Shown here one piece after another: positions 35,929 through 44,378 of a DNA stretch of 64,000 bases. The translations under genes and the position numbers were made by a program. The stretch lies in assembly GCF_026870175.2 (NCBI RefSeq), contig NZ_CP113977.2, positions 3,906,001 through 3,970,000 of the forward strand, given 5' to 3'. Position 1 is the first letter of the stretch; the number at the start of each line of letters is the position of its first letter. Under the pieces are notes generated by a model. It searched no databases. It was not told the origin of the DNA and worked only from the letters and a program-made list of their open reading frames with translations. This DNA comes from Flavobacterium aestivum (lineage in GTDB: Bacteria > Bacteroidota > Bacteroidia > Flavobacteriales > Flavobacteriaceae).

Positions 35929-36246
35929 ATGCAAAAATTATTCGCTTATGGCACCCTGAAAAATGAGGAGGTACAAGAAAACCTTTTTGAGCGCATTCTT
36001 CACGGAACTCCAGAAACATTGATTGGTTATGAATTAAATGAAATCCAAATCGAAGAAGAATTTGGAATAGCACATTATCCTATCATTATGGAAACAAAAG
36101 ATTCCAATGATACCATCAGCGGGATTTTATATGAAGTTACAATGAAAGAGCTTCATCAAGTCGATTTGTATGAAGGATTGCATTACAAACGTGTGGAAGT
36201 AACACTACAATCAAATCAAAAAGCTTGGACTTATAGTGCCTTCTAG
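35929..36246 (+). CDS. Gamma-glutamylcyclotransferase-like (GGCT/AIG2) family protein
   Basis: This 105-residue protein has the N-terminal FAYGTLKNEEVQ (YGTL substrate-phosphate loop) and DLYEGLHYKRVEVTL, which holds the expected catalytic Glu. Family members cyclise gamma-glutamyl amines to 5-oxoproline, though many bacterial members are untested. It sits in the trp gene run between LysE and a nitrilase. Confidence 0.82.
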   Translation: MQKLFAYGTLKNEEVQENLFERILHGTPETLIGYELNEIQIEEEFGIAHYPIIMETKDSNDTISGILYEVTMKELHQVDLYEGLHYKRVEVTLQSNQKAWTYSAF

Positions 36247-36283
36247 AAACTATTAAAAGAATTAAAAACGAAATAAGAAAAAA

Positions 36284-37021
36284 ATGATTTTAGCAGCTGC
36301 CCAAACCAAACCTAAACGAGGAGATATAGAATCCAATCTTTTAGATCATTATCGCCTGGTAAAATTGGCTGCCACAAATGGTGCTCAATTAATTGTATTT
36401 CCGGAACTGTCTATTACAGGATATGAAAAAGAAGATGCCGCACGATTAGCTTTTGATGAAAATGATACCCGATTAAATCATTTTAAAAAATTAGCCACCG
36501 AAAATAATATTACAATAATTGCCGGAGCACCGATACGCATACAATCAGATTTGTTTTTGGGCGAATTTTGTATAGCCCCAAATGATTCTGTTTCTATATA
36601 TACCAAACAATTTCTTCACACAGGAGAAGATATGTATTATCAATCATCCTTCAATTACAATCCGATGCTTGAAATAGAGAATGAAAGAATCTCCTGTGCT
36701 ATTTGCGCCGATATTGATAATCCGAAGCATCCGGAAAATGCCAGCAAAAATAACAGTTCTACTTATGTTGCCAGTATATTCTTTTCGCCAAATGGGATTC
36801 CGCAAGCACATCAATCCTTACAGAGTTATGCCTCTCAATACCAAATGAATGTTCTAATGGCTAATTTTGGAGGAGACTCCTACGGAAGTCCTTCAGGTGG
36901 TCGTTCCGCTTTTTGGAACAACAAAGGAGAATTGATTGCCCAAATGGGTGATTCGGGTTCCGGATTACTGCTCATAGAAAAACAAAATACCGACTGGACC
37001 AGTAAAATACTAAATGATTAA
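36284..37021 (+). CDS. Carbon-nitrogen hydrolase (nitrilase superfamily)
   Basis: This 245-residue hydrolase shows the Glu-Lys-Cys triad: Glu in FPELSITGY, Lys in IYTKQFLH and Cys in CAICADIDNPK. It would hydrolyse an amide or nitrile; with the neighbouring cyclotransferase-like gene it may act on gamma-glutamyl compounds, but this is inference. It is 42 bp upstream of trpA, so it is probably cotranscribed. Confidence 0.87.
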   Translation: MILAAAQTKPKRGDIESNLLDHYRLVKLAATNGAQLIVFPELSITGYEKEDAARLAFDENDTRLNHFKKLATENNITIIAGAPIRIQSDLFLGEFCIAPNDSVSIYTKQFLHTGEDMYYQSSFNYNPMLEIENERISCAICADIDNPKHPENASKNNSSTYVASIFFSPNGIPQAHQSLQSYASQYQMNVLMANFGGDSYGSPSGGRSAFWNNKGELIAQMGDSGSGLLLIEKQNTDWTSKILND

Positions 37022-37063
37022 AAGCACAACTAAAGATAAAAGACATTATAAAAAACACATAAA

Positions 37064-37825
37064 ATGAATCGAATAAATCAAAAAATACAAGAAGACAAAA
37101 AAATACTTTCCATTTACTTTTCAGCTGGATATCCCAACCTAAATGACACCGTACAAATCGTTCAGGATTTAGAAAAAAGTGGTATTGATATGATTGAGAT
37201 TGGATTGCCGTTCAGTGATCCTTTGGCTGATGGACCAACGATTCAAGAGAGTTCGACCCAAGCTTTGCATAACGGTATGACAACACAAATCTTGTTTGAT
37301 CAATTGAAAGACATTCGCCAAAGCGTAACCATTCCGTTAGTTATTATGGGGTATTTCAACCCGATGTTACAATACGGAGTAGAGAATTTCTGTAAAAAAT
37401 GTGCCGAAATAGGAATCGATGGTTTAATCATTCCTGATCTTCCGGTAGATGTATATGCAGAACAATACAAAGCCATTTTCGATAAATACGGACTAATCAA
37501 TATCTTCTTGATTACGCCACAAACTTCAGAAGAGCGCATTCGTTTTATTGACAGTGTTACAGATGGATTCATCTACATGGTGAGTTCAGCGAGTGTAACG
37601 GGATCACAGGCAGGTTTTGGAGACATACAAGAAACTTATTTCAAACGCATTGCTGACATGAATTTGAAAAACCCACAAATAGTTGGTTTTGGAATTAAAA
37701 ACGAAGAAACCTTCAATCAAGCTACTCAATTTGCCAAAGGTGCCATCATCGGAAGTGCTTTCATCAAGCATTTGACTGAAAATGGAGCCGGAAAAATTAA
37801 AGAGTTTGTGAAAGCAATCCGATAA
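37064..37825 (+). CDS. trpA: Tryptophan synthase alpha chain
   Basis: This 253-residue TIM barrel has EIGLPFSDPLADGPTIQESS (the first Glu and Asp of the pair that cleave indole-3-glycerol phosphate), GYFNPMLQYG and IIPDLPVDV. It releases indole to TrpB. It is the last gene of the operon and is followed by a very long terminator hairpin. Confidence 0.97.
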   Translation: MNRINQKIQEDKKILSIYFSAGYPNLNDTVQIVQDLEKSGIDMIEIGLPFSDPLADGPTIQESSTQALHNGMTTQILFDQLKDIRQSVTIPLVIMGYFNPMLQYGVENFCKKCAEIGIDGLIIPDLPVDVYAEQYKAIFDKYGLINIFLITPQTSEERIRFIDSVTDGFIYMVSSASVTGSQAGFGDIQETYFKRIADMNLKNPQIVGFGIKNEETFNQATQFAKGAIIGSAFIKHLTENGAGKIKEFVKAIR

Positions 37826-37830
37826 TTATA

Positions 37831-37881
37831 AATATTCAAAAAGTCCCTCAAGTATACTATTTGAGGGACTTTTTGAATATT
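37831..37881. terminator. Bidirectional terminator with a perfect 21-bp stem
   Basis: Positions 37831-37851 and 37861-37881 are perfect inverted repeats around a nine-base loop; A-rich and T-rich ends serve both strands. It separates trpA from the convergent cytochrome gene. Confidence 0.92.
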
Positions 37882-37910
37882 GCCTTATCCTGAAAAAGTT
37901 CATTGTAAAA

Positions 37911-38306
37911 TCACAATGTTTTCAAGTAGTCTAAAAGGTCTTTTTTGTCTTGGTCATTCATTTTCCAAATTACTCCAATATCAGCTTTTGTACCATCACT
38001 CTTTAAATCATCGTCAAGGAAACGATACACTAAACTGTCATTGTAGGGAATTGTAAAGTTATTTGGATTAGACAAAGAACTAAATTGTATAGAGAGACCA
38101 TTCATTCTATCTCCATTTTTTCCGTGACAAGTAATGCAACTGCTTACTATTGTTATTCTTGAAGCGCTCTTGTCAAGCATTTTTTCACCTTTTATATTTT
38201 TTCCTGTTTTGTAAATGGTTTCACCGTTGGTTGAGTAAATCTTTGGCTTACAAGAAACAATTGCCATACAAATAAACAGTAGGATAGCTAATTTTGAATT
38301 TTTCAT
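37911..38306 (-). CDS. Mono-haem c-type cytochrome lipoprotein
   Basis: This 131-residue protein has a lipoprotein signal ending in VSC (Cys19), so it is membrane-anchored outside the inner membrane, and one haem site CITCH (Cys57, Cys60, His61). A Met in IWKMNDQD near the C-terminus could be the distal ligand. It is the last of three minus-strand genes, directly after the DUF1772 gene, and probably passes electrons to an unknown acceptor. Confidence 0.87.
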   Translation of the reverse strand: MKNSKLAILLFICMAIVSCKPKIYSTNGETIYKTGKNIKGEKMLDKSASRITIVSSCITCHGKNGDRMNGLSIQFSSLSNPNNFTIPYNDSLVYRFLDDDLKSDGTKADIGVIWKMNDQDKKDLLDYLKTL

Positions 38307-38308
38307 GT

Positions 38309-38803
38309 CTAAATCTTTAGTTTGATTATAGATAAAACAGCCAAAACAAACGATAGTACAGAACCAATAGTTCTAACGGAATGATAAGCATTCCAAGGTG
38401 TTTCAAAAGCTTTTCGCATTGCCGAAATTTCGTTTGCCGTGGCTGACAAAATTGAGAACTTGTCTAATTGATCATTCAACGGAACATTACCCACAACAGT
38501 AACTCCAAAAACACTAATTAAATAAACCAGGGTTGCACCTATCAAAAGATAAAATGAGGTAGATACTCCGTTTCTATACATCAAATAACTTGAAATTGGC
38601 AATATAAAAACGCTACCCATAAAGCTCAAGAAGAACATAGGGTTTTGGATTACTCTGTTTATAGATTGAAATGCTTCCAGATATTTCTCGTCTGAAAGAT
38701 TTCCTAATCCTGAGTTTACAGAACAGCTATATCCATAAAAAAGACCAGCCACTAAACCTGTAGCCAAAACAGCTACTATCTGAAAAATTAAGCAAATATT
38801 CAT
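38309..38803 (-). CDS. DUF1772 family membrane protein
   Basis: This protein of about 164 residues has four membrane helices with the DUF1772 (anthrone-oxygenase-like) pattern, including FYGYSCSVNSGLG near the first helix. I use the ATG at 38803, directly after the stop of the upstream gene; a longer frame from 38836 would overlap that gene by 32 bases. Enzymatic activity is not established for most members. It is coupled with the NmrA-like gene. Confidence 0.8.
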   Translation of the reverse strand: MNICLIFQIVAVLATGLVAGLFYGYSCSVNSGLGNLSDEKYLEAFQSINRVIQNPMFFLSFMGSVFILPISSYLMYRNGVSTSFYLLIGATLVYLISVFGVTVVGNVPLNDQLDKFSILSATANEISAMRKAFETPWNAYHSVRTIGSVLSFVLAVLSIIKLKI

Positions 38804-38804
38804 A

Positions 38805-39632
38805 TTAGTTTTTTTCATTCCAAATACCAGTTTCAAGGGTTTCTACTACATAATTGTCAAAATCTTTGGCTTTTCTTCCAAGTACTTTCTCAACATCATT
38901 GGTTACAGATTCGTTTCTACCGTCTAGCAATTCGGTAAAAAGATACTTAACCAACCATATAAAATCTTCAGATAATTGATAGCTTCTCAACATAGCAACA
39001 TATTCGTCTATAGAAACTTCCTGATACGTAATGTTTTGTTTCTTTACACCTGCTATTCTAGAAACAGCATTTTCAAAAGTCAATAATTCCGGACCAGTCA
39101 ATTCATATATTTTTTTTGAATGAATATTGTCTAGCAAGGCGTTCACCACTACATCAGCAATATCATCAACATTTATAAAAGGTTCTTTGCTATTGGTTTT
39201 TGGTAACACCATTTCATTTGCTAAAATAGAATCCAGAAAAAACCCTTCGCTAAAATTTTGCATAAACCAACTCGCTCTTACTATCGTCCAGTCTAAACCA
39301 GAATTGATAACGATGTTCTCACAAAGCTGCGCTTCTTTTTCGCCTCTTCCTGCAAGCAATACTAAATGCTGAACCCCAGATTCTTTTGCCGCCTCTACAA
39401 ATGCCTGAATGGTTTCTACTGCAGACGGAATTGCTAAATCGGGTTGAAAGGTGATGTAAACCTTGTTGATGTCTTTTAGAACTTCTCCCCAAGTTGTAGA
39501 ATCTTCCCAGTCAAATGCAGGTTGTGTGTTTCTTGAACCAACAACTACTGGTAATTTCATTCCTCTTAATCGTTCTACGACTCTTCTTCCGGTTTTTCCT
39601 GTTCCTCCTAATACTAAAATTTTATTGCTCAT
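38805..39632 (-). CDS. NmrA-like NAD(P)-binding family protein
   Basis: This 275-residue Rossmann protein has ILVLGGTGKTGRRVVERL (GGxGxxGR nucleotide site) and the SDR-like atypical fold without a clear Tyr-x3-Lys pair. It resembles NmrA/HSCARG-type redox-sensing or reductase proteins. It is the first of a three-gene minus-strand run with DUF1772 and a cytochrome and lies beside an AraC regulator gene on the same strand. Confidence 0.85.
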   Translation of the reverse strand: MSNKILVLGGTGKTGRRVVERLRGMKLPVVVGSRNTQPAFDWEDSTTWGEVLKDINKVYITFQPDLAIPSAVETIQAFVEAAKESGVQHLVLLAGRGEKEAQLCENIVINSGLDWTIVRASWFMQNFSEGFFLDSILANEMVLPKTNSKEPFINVDDIADVVVNALLDNIHSKKIYELTGPELLTFENAVSRIAGVKKQNITYQEVSIDEYVAMLRSYQLSEDFIWLVKYLFTELLDGRNESVTNDVEKVLGRKAKDFDNYVVETLETGIWNEKN

Positions 39633-39657
39633 CTTATTTTGTTTTAAAGTTATAAGA

Positions 39658-39665
39658 CAAAACTA
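39658..39665 (-). promoter_or_regulatory. -7 promoter box for the NmrA-DUF1772-cytochrome run
   Basis: Minus-strand TAGTTTTG matches TAnnTTTG, 26 bp upstream of the start codon; no clear -33 element. Confidence 0.5.
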
Positions 39666-39712
39666 TTGCAGCGCTAACTCAAAAAATAGAATAAAACCGA
39701 CAAAAGCATATT

Positions 39713-40483
39713 TTACTTTACAGCAAACTCTTTTGGAGTCTTCCCGGTGAAAGTCTTAAAGATCCTTATAAAATGAGATTGATCCGCGAAACCATTACCA
39801 TAAACCAAGTCGTTAAGTTTAGAATATTCCTTTAATGTGAGCTGCTGCAATGATTCTTGAAACTGAATAATTTTCGAAAATTGTTTTGGTAAAATACCTA
39901 CTTCTTTCAAAAAGCGTCTTTCAAAAGTTCTTTCGGTCATGCTAACTTTTCCACTAATCTCTCCAATTACAGTTTGCCCTTTATTATCGATAATCATTTG
40001 AATGGCATCTCTGATCTGCAAATCGAGTGTTTCTTTTTTTGTTATAAATTTTTCGACAAGAAAATTACTTATGATCTCGATTCTAGCATCTGTATCACAA
40101 TTGCTTTGTAGTTCATTAACAACATTAATTCCGTTTTCTACTTGTAGCAAATCATAACAATTGTCATTAAAATCTTTTGCAGTGATGTTAAAAAAGCTTT
40201 TTAGCACAAAAGGATACAACTTAAAAATAATCAGTTTATAAGACCCTTTCATTAGTAATTCGATTGGGTGTATCGTTTGTCCGTATAAAATAAATGAAGG
40301 CATTTCTTTTTCATAAGGCATCACTACTAAACCTTTTTCAGTTTCTTGAAACATAATTCCAGGATAACCATCAGCAAAAAAAGGAAGTATCGTTTCTTGA
40401 ACTTTGTTTGGTTCGTCAAATACCAAAATATCCTTTACAAATAAAGAAATGGCTTTGTCTGGATTTATGCTCTTGAAGTCCAT
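39713..40483 (-). CDS. AraC family transcriptional regulator
   Basis: This 256-residue regulator has an N-terminal sensor of the DUF6597 type (about 1-130) and a C-terminal double HTH (about 155-250: GEISGKVSMTERTFERRFLKEVG and GFADQSHFIRIFKTFTGKTPKEF). It lies upstream of the NmrA-DUF1772-cytochrome run on the same strand and probably regulates it, a frequent pairing. The inducer is unknown. Confidence 0.85.
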   Translation of the reverse strand: MDFKSINPDKAISLFVKDILVFDEPNKVQETILPFFADGYPGIMFQETEKGLVVMPYEKEMPSFILYGQTIHPIELLMKGSYKLIIFKLYPFVLKSFFNITAKDFNDNCYDLLQVENGINVVNELQSNCDTDARIEIISNFLVEKFITKKETLDLQIRDAIQMIIDNKGQTVIGEISGKVSMTERTFERRFLKEVGILPKQFSKIIQFQESLQQLTLKEYSKLNDLVYGNGFADQSHFIRIFKTFTGKTPKEFAVK

Positions 40484-40546
40484 AGTATGTTTTTTAGTAT
40501 TGAATTTACAGTGTCAATTTGTACAATTAGTGGCTACTACTTTACT

Positions 40547-40969
40547 TTATATAGTTGTGCTTTCAAATTTTTCTTTATGATTCCTGTATGTTTTCTTATT
40601 GTCAATTTTCCATTCTCCACCCTCTTTTAAGAAAACATATTGATTTCTAAATTTAATTATATCCTCTTTAATGGTCTCAATTACAATTCTGTTTTTCGTT
40701 ATAATAGCAACTTCTTTAATATTTTCAATTAAGTGATTATATGCTGGTGGATTTCCTAAACTACCATCTCTGGTTGTGTATACCCTTTTCTTTTTTGTTA
40801 GGTATTTATCATAAATCTTTTGTAATCCTACTTTTGAAATAGCAAAAGTTTCATTGACATGATTTACATCAAGGCTATTTTGTTCAAGCATTGAATAAGA
40901 ATCCGTCTCCCATTTATTCATCTCGATAAAAAAATCTATCAATATTTTTTTTACTTGTTCTTCATCCAT
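40547..40969 (-). CDS. Hypothetical protein, possibly NTF2-like
   Basis: This 140-residue soluble protein has an amphipathic N-terminal helix and a C-terminal pattern (KFRNQYVFLKEGGEWKIDNK) typical of the last strands of an NTF2-like cone. There is no signal peptide. I cannot assign a function; several NTF2-like proteins are immunity proteins, but I see no toxin next to it. It is separated from the AraC gene by 63 bp on the same strand. Confidence 0.6.
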   Translation of the reverse strand: MDEEQVKKILIDFFIEMNKWETDSYSMLEQNSLDVNHVNETFAISKVGLQKIYDKYLTKKKRVYTTRDGSLGNPPAYNHLIENIKEVAIITKNRIVIETIKEDIIKFRNQYVFLKEGGEWKIDNKKTYRNHKEKFESTTI

Positions 40970-41278
40970 TTTTAGTTGTCATTTTTTTTATGATTGTTGC
41001 TATCGAGTCTCTAATCGTTTACATGTTTTTGAAAACGATTATTTTCAGCTAAACGAAAATACGATAAAAAACGAGAATACCTCATAATTTGTAAATAGAT
41101 AGAGACACAAGGTTGCTTTTACTATAATCCATTTCTCAAAAAAACATCAAATCTGCACCTACTCTATCAAAACTATGCTGAATAAAGCAACTATAACTAG
41201 CAAAAAAATTAAATCAAATACCTCTTTTAATTAAACGGCTTACTTATTTTTGTTTCAAGACAAATAACATTACAAAAC
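40970..41278. other. Intergenic region with a promoter for the GNAT gene
   Basis: About 309 bases between divergent genes. A -7 box TATTTTTG lies at 41245-41252, 26 bp before the GNAT start. I see no RNA gene or repeat in the rest. Confidence 0.5.
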
Positions 41279-41731
41279 ATGATTACAATAAAAAGAACTA
41301 CGTCAGAAAGCGCCGATTTTCAAAAACTGGTTGTTTTACTCGATGAAGCTTTGAGAATAAAAGATGGCGAGGATCATGATTTTTATGCACAACATAATAC
41401 GTTAGATAAAATCAATCATGTTGTGGTTTGTTATCAGGATAATGTAGCAATTGGCTGTGGCGCCTTCAAGGAATTTGATTCTAATGCCGTAGAAATAAAA
41501 AGAATGTTTGTTCATCCTGACTATCGGGGAAAAGGAATTGCCAGTTCGGTTCTAAAAGAACTTGAAATTTGGGCAAGCGAACTCCATTATACCAACTGCG
41601 TTCTGGAAACTGGTAGAAACAATCCGGAAGCCATTGCATTGTATCAAAAATCAGGTTACGAGATAATCCCTAATTACGATCAATATGAAAATATTGACAC
41701 TAGTGTTTGTTTAAAAAAATCCATTCAATAA
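41279..41731 (+). CDS. GNAT family N-acetyltransferase
   Basis: This 150-residue acetyltransferase has the acetyl-CoA motif MFVHPDYRGKGIASSVLKEL and a C-terminal LETGRNNPEAIALYQKSGYE. It is followed 10 bp later by a GyrI-like gene, so both are probably one transcript. Target unknown. Confidence 0.87.
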   Translation: MITIKRTTSESADFQKLVVLLDEALRIKDGEDHDFYAQHNTLDKINHVVVCYQDNVAIGCGAFKEFDSNAVEIKRMFVHPDYRGKGIASSVLKELEIWASELHYTNCVLETGRNNPEAIALYQKSGYEIIPNYDQYENIDTSVCLKKSIQ

Positions 41732-41741
41732 ATAGTTCAAA

Positions 41742-42215
41742 ATGACTCCAAGAATCGAAATTTTATCCGAAAAGAAATTAATTGGCAAACGATTGCAAAT
41801 GTCGCTTGCCAACAATAAAACTCAAGAGTTATGGCAAGGTTTTATGCCTAGAAGAAACGAAATTCAAAATCCTGTTAGTTCGGATCTCTATGCTGTACAA
41901 GTTTACGAACCTAATTATTTTGAGGCTTTCAACCCCAACGCCATCTTCGAGAAATGGGCCACACTAGAAGTTGCTGACTTTGATAGTATTCCCACAGCAA
42001 TGGAATCTCTTACTTTATCAGGTGGGCTTTATGCAGTTTTTGAACATAAAGGTCACAGCACTGCTATTTTTGATTATATCTTCAGAGAATGGATACCCAA
42101 TTCAAAATACGATTTAGACCAAAGACCCCATTTTGAGATATTGGGAGCAAAATACAAAAAAGATGATCCCAATTCAGAAGAAGAAATCTGGATTCCTATC
42201 AAAGAAAAAAACTAA
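41742..42215 (+). CDS. GyrI-like small-molecule-binding protein
   Basis: This 157-residue protein has the two-fold repeated alpha-beta barrel of the GyrI/AraC effector-binding family, with GGLYAVFEHKGHSTAIFDYIFREWIPNS near the second half. No DNA-binding domain is attached. Stand-alone members bind or hydrolyse small hydrophobic ligands. It is coupled to the GNAT gene; function otherwise unknown. Confidence 0.82.
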   Translation: MTPRIEILSEKKLIGKRLQMSLANNKTQELWQGFMPRRNEIQNPVSSDLYAVQVYEPNYFEAFNPNAIFEKWATLEVADFDSIPTAMESLTLSGGLYAVFEHKGHSTAIFDYIFREWIPNSKYDLDQRPHFEILGAKYKKDDPNSEEEIWIPIKEKN

Positions 42216-42370
42216 AATAAACAGCATAAATTTCAACCATACTAAACCATCTAAGGCACATAAAAACCAATGTCTTATAGGGTACCTCCTTATTTAATCC
42301 GGATTGTTCAATATCGGTTTAAGCATTATTCTGCCTTGTCCAAAATCGTTAAAGAAACGTTAAAACAAAA

Positions 42371-42408
42371 TTAAACAATCGTTTAATTTAAACAGTTGTT
42401 TAATTTTG
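42371..42408 (+). promoter_or_regulatory. Two tandem TetR-type operators overlapping the -7 box
   Basis: TTAAAC-AATC-GTTTAA (42371-42386) and TTAAAC-AGTT-GTTTAA (42388-42403) are palindromes with centres 17 bp apart. The second overlaps -7 box TAATTTTG (42401-42408). This is typical of an autoregulated TetR promoter. Confidence 0.8.
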
Positions 42409-42430
42409 TATCGAATTAAAAATCGCTGCA

Positions 42431-43057
42431 TTGAAAACTGACTTTAACGACAAACAAATTCAAATTCTAGGAGTGGCCGAAAAGCTATTTGCTGAGAAAG
42501 GATTTGATGGCACTTCGATAAGAGACATTGCCAAAGAAGCCAAAATTAATATCGCCATGGTTTCCTATTATTTTGGATCCAAAGAACAATTATTAGAATC
42601 CATTGTTCTAAACCGTATCACAGATATTAAACTACAACTGGATATTTTGACTCTGGAAGATTTAGATCCTCTCCAAAAAATAAATAAGCTTATTGAACTT
42701 TACATTGATAAAATCAATAGCAACAGATGCATATACAAAATTATGCACCTTGAATATTCCTCAAGTCAAAGGGTAATTAATCTTCAGGCTTTTACAGATC
42801 TAAAAAAAGGAAATCTAAAATCAATAGAATCCATCATTCAGGAAGGTCAGGATAAAGGAATTTTCAGGAAAGACATCGTTGTTCCGCTCCTTACAACAAC
42901 CATTCTTGGTACCTATTTTCATTTTCATTTAAATAGACCTTTCTACGAGACTCTATTAAACCTGAATACCGAAGAAGAATACAATACCTATATAAAAACA
43001 ACTTTGACAATGCACATTCAACAAACAATTAAAGCCCTCTTAACATATGAAAATTAG
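42431..43057 (+). CDS. TetR family transcriptional regulator
   Basis: This 208-residue regulator has a clear N-terminal HTH (ILGVAEKLFAEKGFDGTSIRDIAKEAKINIAM and YYFGSKEQLL, residues 12-60) and a helical ligand domain. The likely start is TTG at 42431, as no ATG precedes the domain. Two tandem palindromes overlap its promoter. It overlaps the TolC gene by 11 bases and heads a drug-efflux operon that it probably represses until a substrate binds. Confidence 0.9.
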   Translation: MKTDFNDKQIQILGVAEKLFAEKGFDGTSIRDIAKEAKINIAMVSYYFGSKEQLLESIVLNRITDIKLQLDILTLEDLDPLQKINKLIELYIDKINSNRCIYKIMHLEYSSSQRVINLQAFTDLKKGNLKSIESIIQEGQDKGIFRKDIVVPLLTTTILGTYFHFHLNRPFYETLLNLNTEEEYNTYIKTTLTMHIQQTIKALLTYEN

Positions 43058-44366
43058 TTATTTAATGCTCTTTGGAGGTTTCCTTATTGGGGTTTCATCC
43101 ATAAATGCCCAAGAGAAAACCAATTTAAAGCTGGAAGAAGCGATAAACTTGGCTTGGACAAAAAGCAATGAGGTTTCATTGGCCAACACCAAAGTAGAAA
43201 CCAAAAAGCAAGAATTACAATCGGTTAAACACAATCAATATCCAGATTTTACAATTTCTGGGCAATACCTACGTTTGACTGAAGCTACTGTTGATTTAGA
43301 AATTAATACCGGTTCAAAAACGTTGCCAGTACCAGATCAATTATTAGTGGGGCAAGCTAATTTAAAAATGCCTGTTTTTGCCGGAATGAAAATACAAAAC
43401 GGAATAAAACTTCAAGATAATTTATTCCAGGCCGAAAACGCAATGGCTTCTAAAACCAAAGAAGATGTGGCCATGCGAGTGATAAACTATTATGCCAATT
43501 TGTACAAAGCACAAAGAACTGTTGAGTTATTAAAAGAAAATCAAAAAAGTGCCCAACAACGTGTAACTGATTTCACGGCATTAGAGAAAAACGGAATTAT
43601 CCCTAGAAATGATTTATTGAAGGCACAACTTCAGGTTTCTAAAATTCAATTGTCGCTTGACGAAGCCATGAATAATGAAAGCATAATCAATTACTACCTG
43701 GTTACTTTATTAAAATTGCCAACAGAAACCAAACTAGTGGTAAATGAAAGTGACTTGATTGGTTTTCCAAAAAGTGCCCTTCCTACTGATGAGCAACCTG
43801 CATTTCAGAATCGTAAAGATCTGGCAGCCTTGCAATATCAAGAAAAAGCAACCCAAAACAACATAAATATCGCTAAAGGTGAATATTATCCAAACGTTGC
43901 TTTGGTAGGAGGATATGCTGCATTAAACCTCAACAATATAATAACATTGCAAAACGCCATGTTTTTTGGAGTAGGATTATCGTATGACATTAGTGGTATT
44001 CTAAAAAATGGTACTCATGTAAAAATTGCCGAAAGTAAAGCACTTGAGGTAAAAAACTCTCAGGAATTATTAAAAGACAATATCAAAATTCAAGTGCAAC
44101 AAGCCATCACAAATTATGATTTGGCTATAAAACAAAACATCGTTCACAAGCAAGCAGTTGAACAAGCAACCGAAAATTACCGAATTGTAAAAGACAAATA
44201 CGATAATGGTCTTTCGGATACCAATGATTTACTGGAAGCCGATGTAGAGCAACTAAAATCAAGAATAAGCGAAACCATTGCCAAAGTAGATGTTATCCAA
44301 AAATACTACGAATTGCTTTCGACTACTGGACAATTAACAGAAACCTTCAACCTTACAAAAATATAA
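43047..44366 (+). CDS. TolC family outer-membrane efflux protein
   Basis: This 439-residue protein has a signal peptide (cleavage near NAQE, residue 22) and the paired coiled-coil and barrel repeats of outer-membrane factors. It is encoded 12 bp upstream of an EmrA-type adaptor and so completes a three-part pump with the MFS transporter. The start overlaps the TetR stop. Confidence 0.9.
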   Translation: MKISYLMLFGGFLIGVSSINAQEKTNLKLEEAINLAWTKSNEVSLANTKVETKKQELQSVKHNQYPDFTISGQYLRLTEATVDLEINTGSKTLPVPDQLLVGQANLKMPVFAGMKIQNGIKLQDNLFQAENAMASKTKEDVAMRVINYYANLYKAQRTVELLKENQKSAQQRVTDFTALEKNGIIPRNDLLKAQLQVSKIQLSLDEAMNNESIINYYLVTLLKLPTETKLVVNESDLIGFPKSALPTDEQPAFQNRKDLAALQYQEKATQNNINIAKGEYYPNVALVGGYAALNLNNIITLQNAMFFGVGLSYDISGILKNGTHVKIAESKALEVKNSQELLKDNIKIQVQQAITNYDLAIKQNIVHKQAVEQATENYRIVKDKYDNGLSDTNDLLEADVEQLKSRISETIAKVDVIQKYYELLSTTGQLTETFNLTKI

Positions 44367-44378
44367 CCACTACCAACC

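Noticed and set aside
40547-40969. Immunity protein of a polymorphic toxin
   Set aside because: The NTF2-like pattern fits some immunity proteins, but no toxin gene is adjacent, so I left it as hypothetical.
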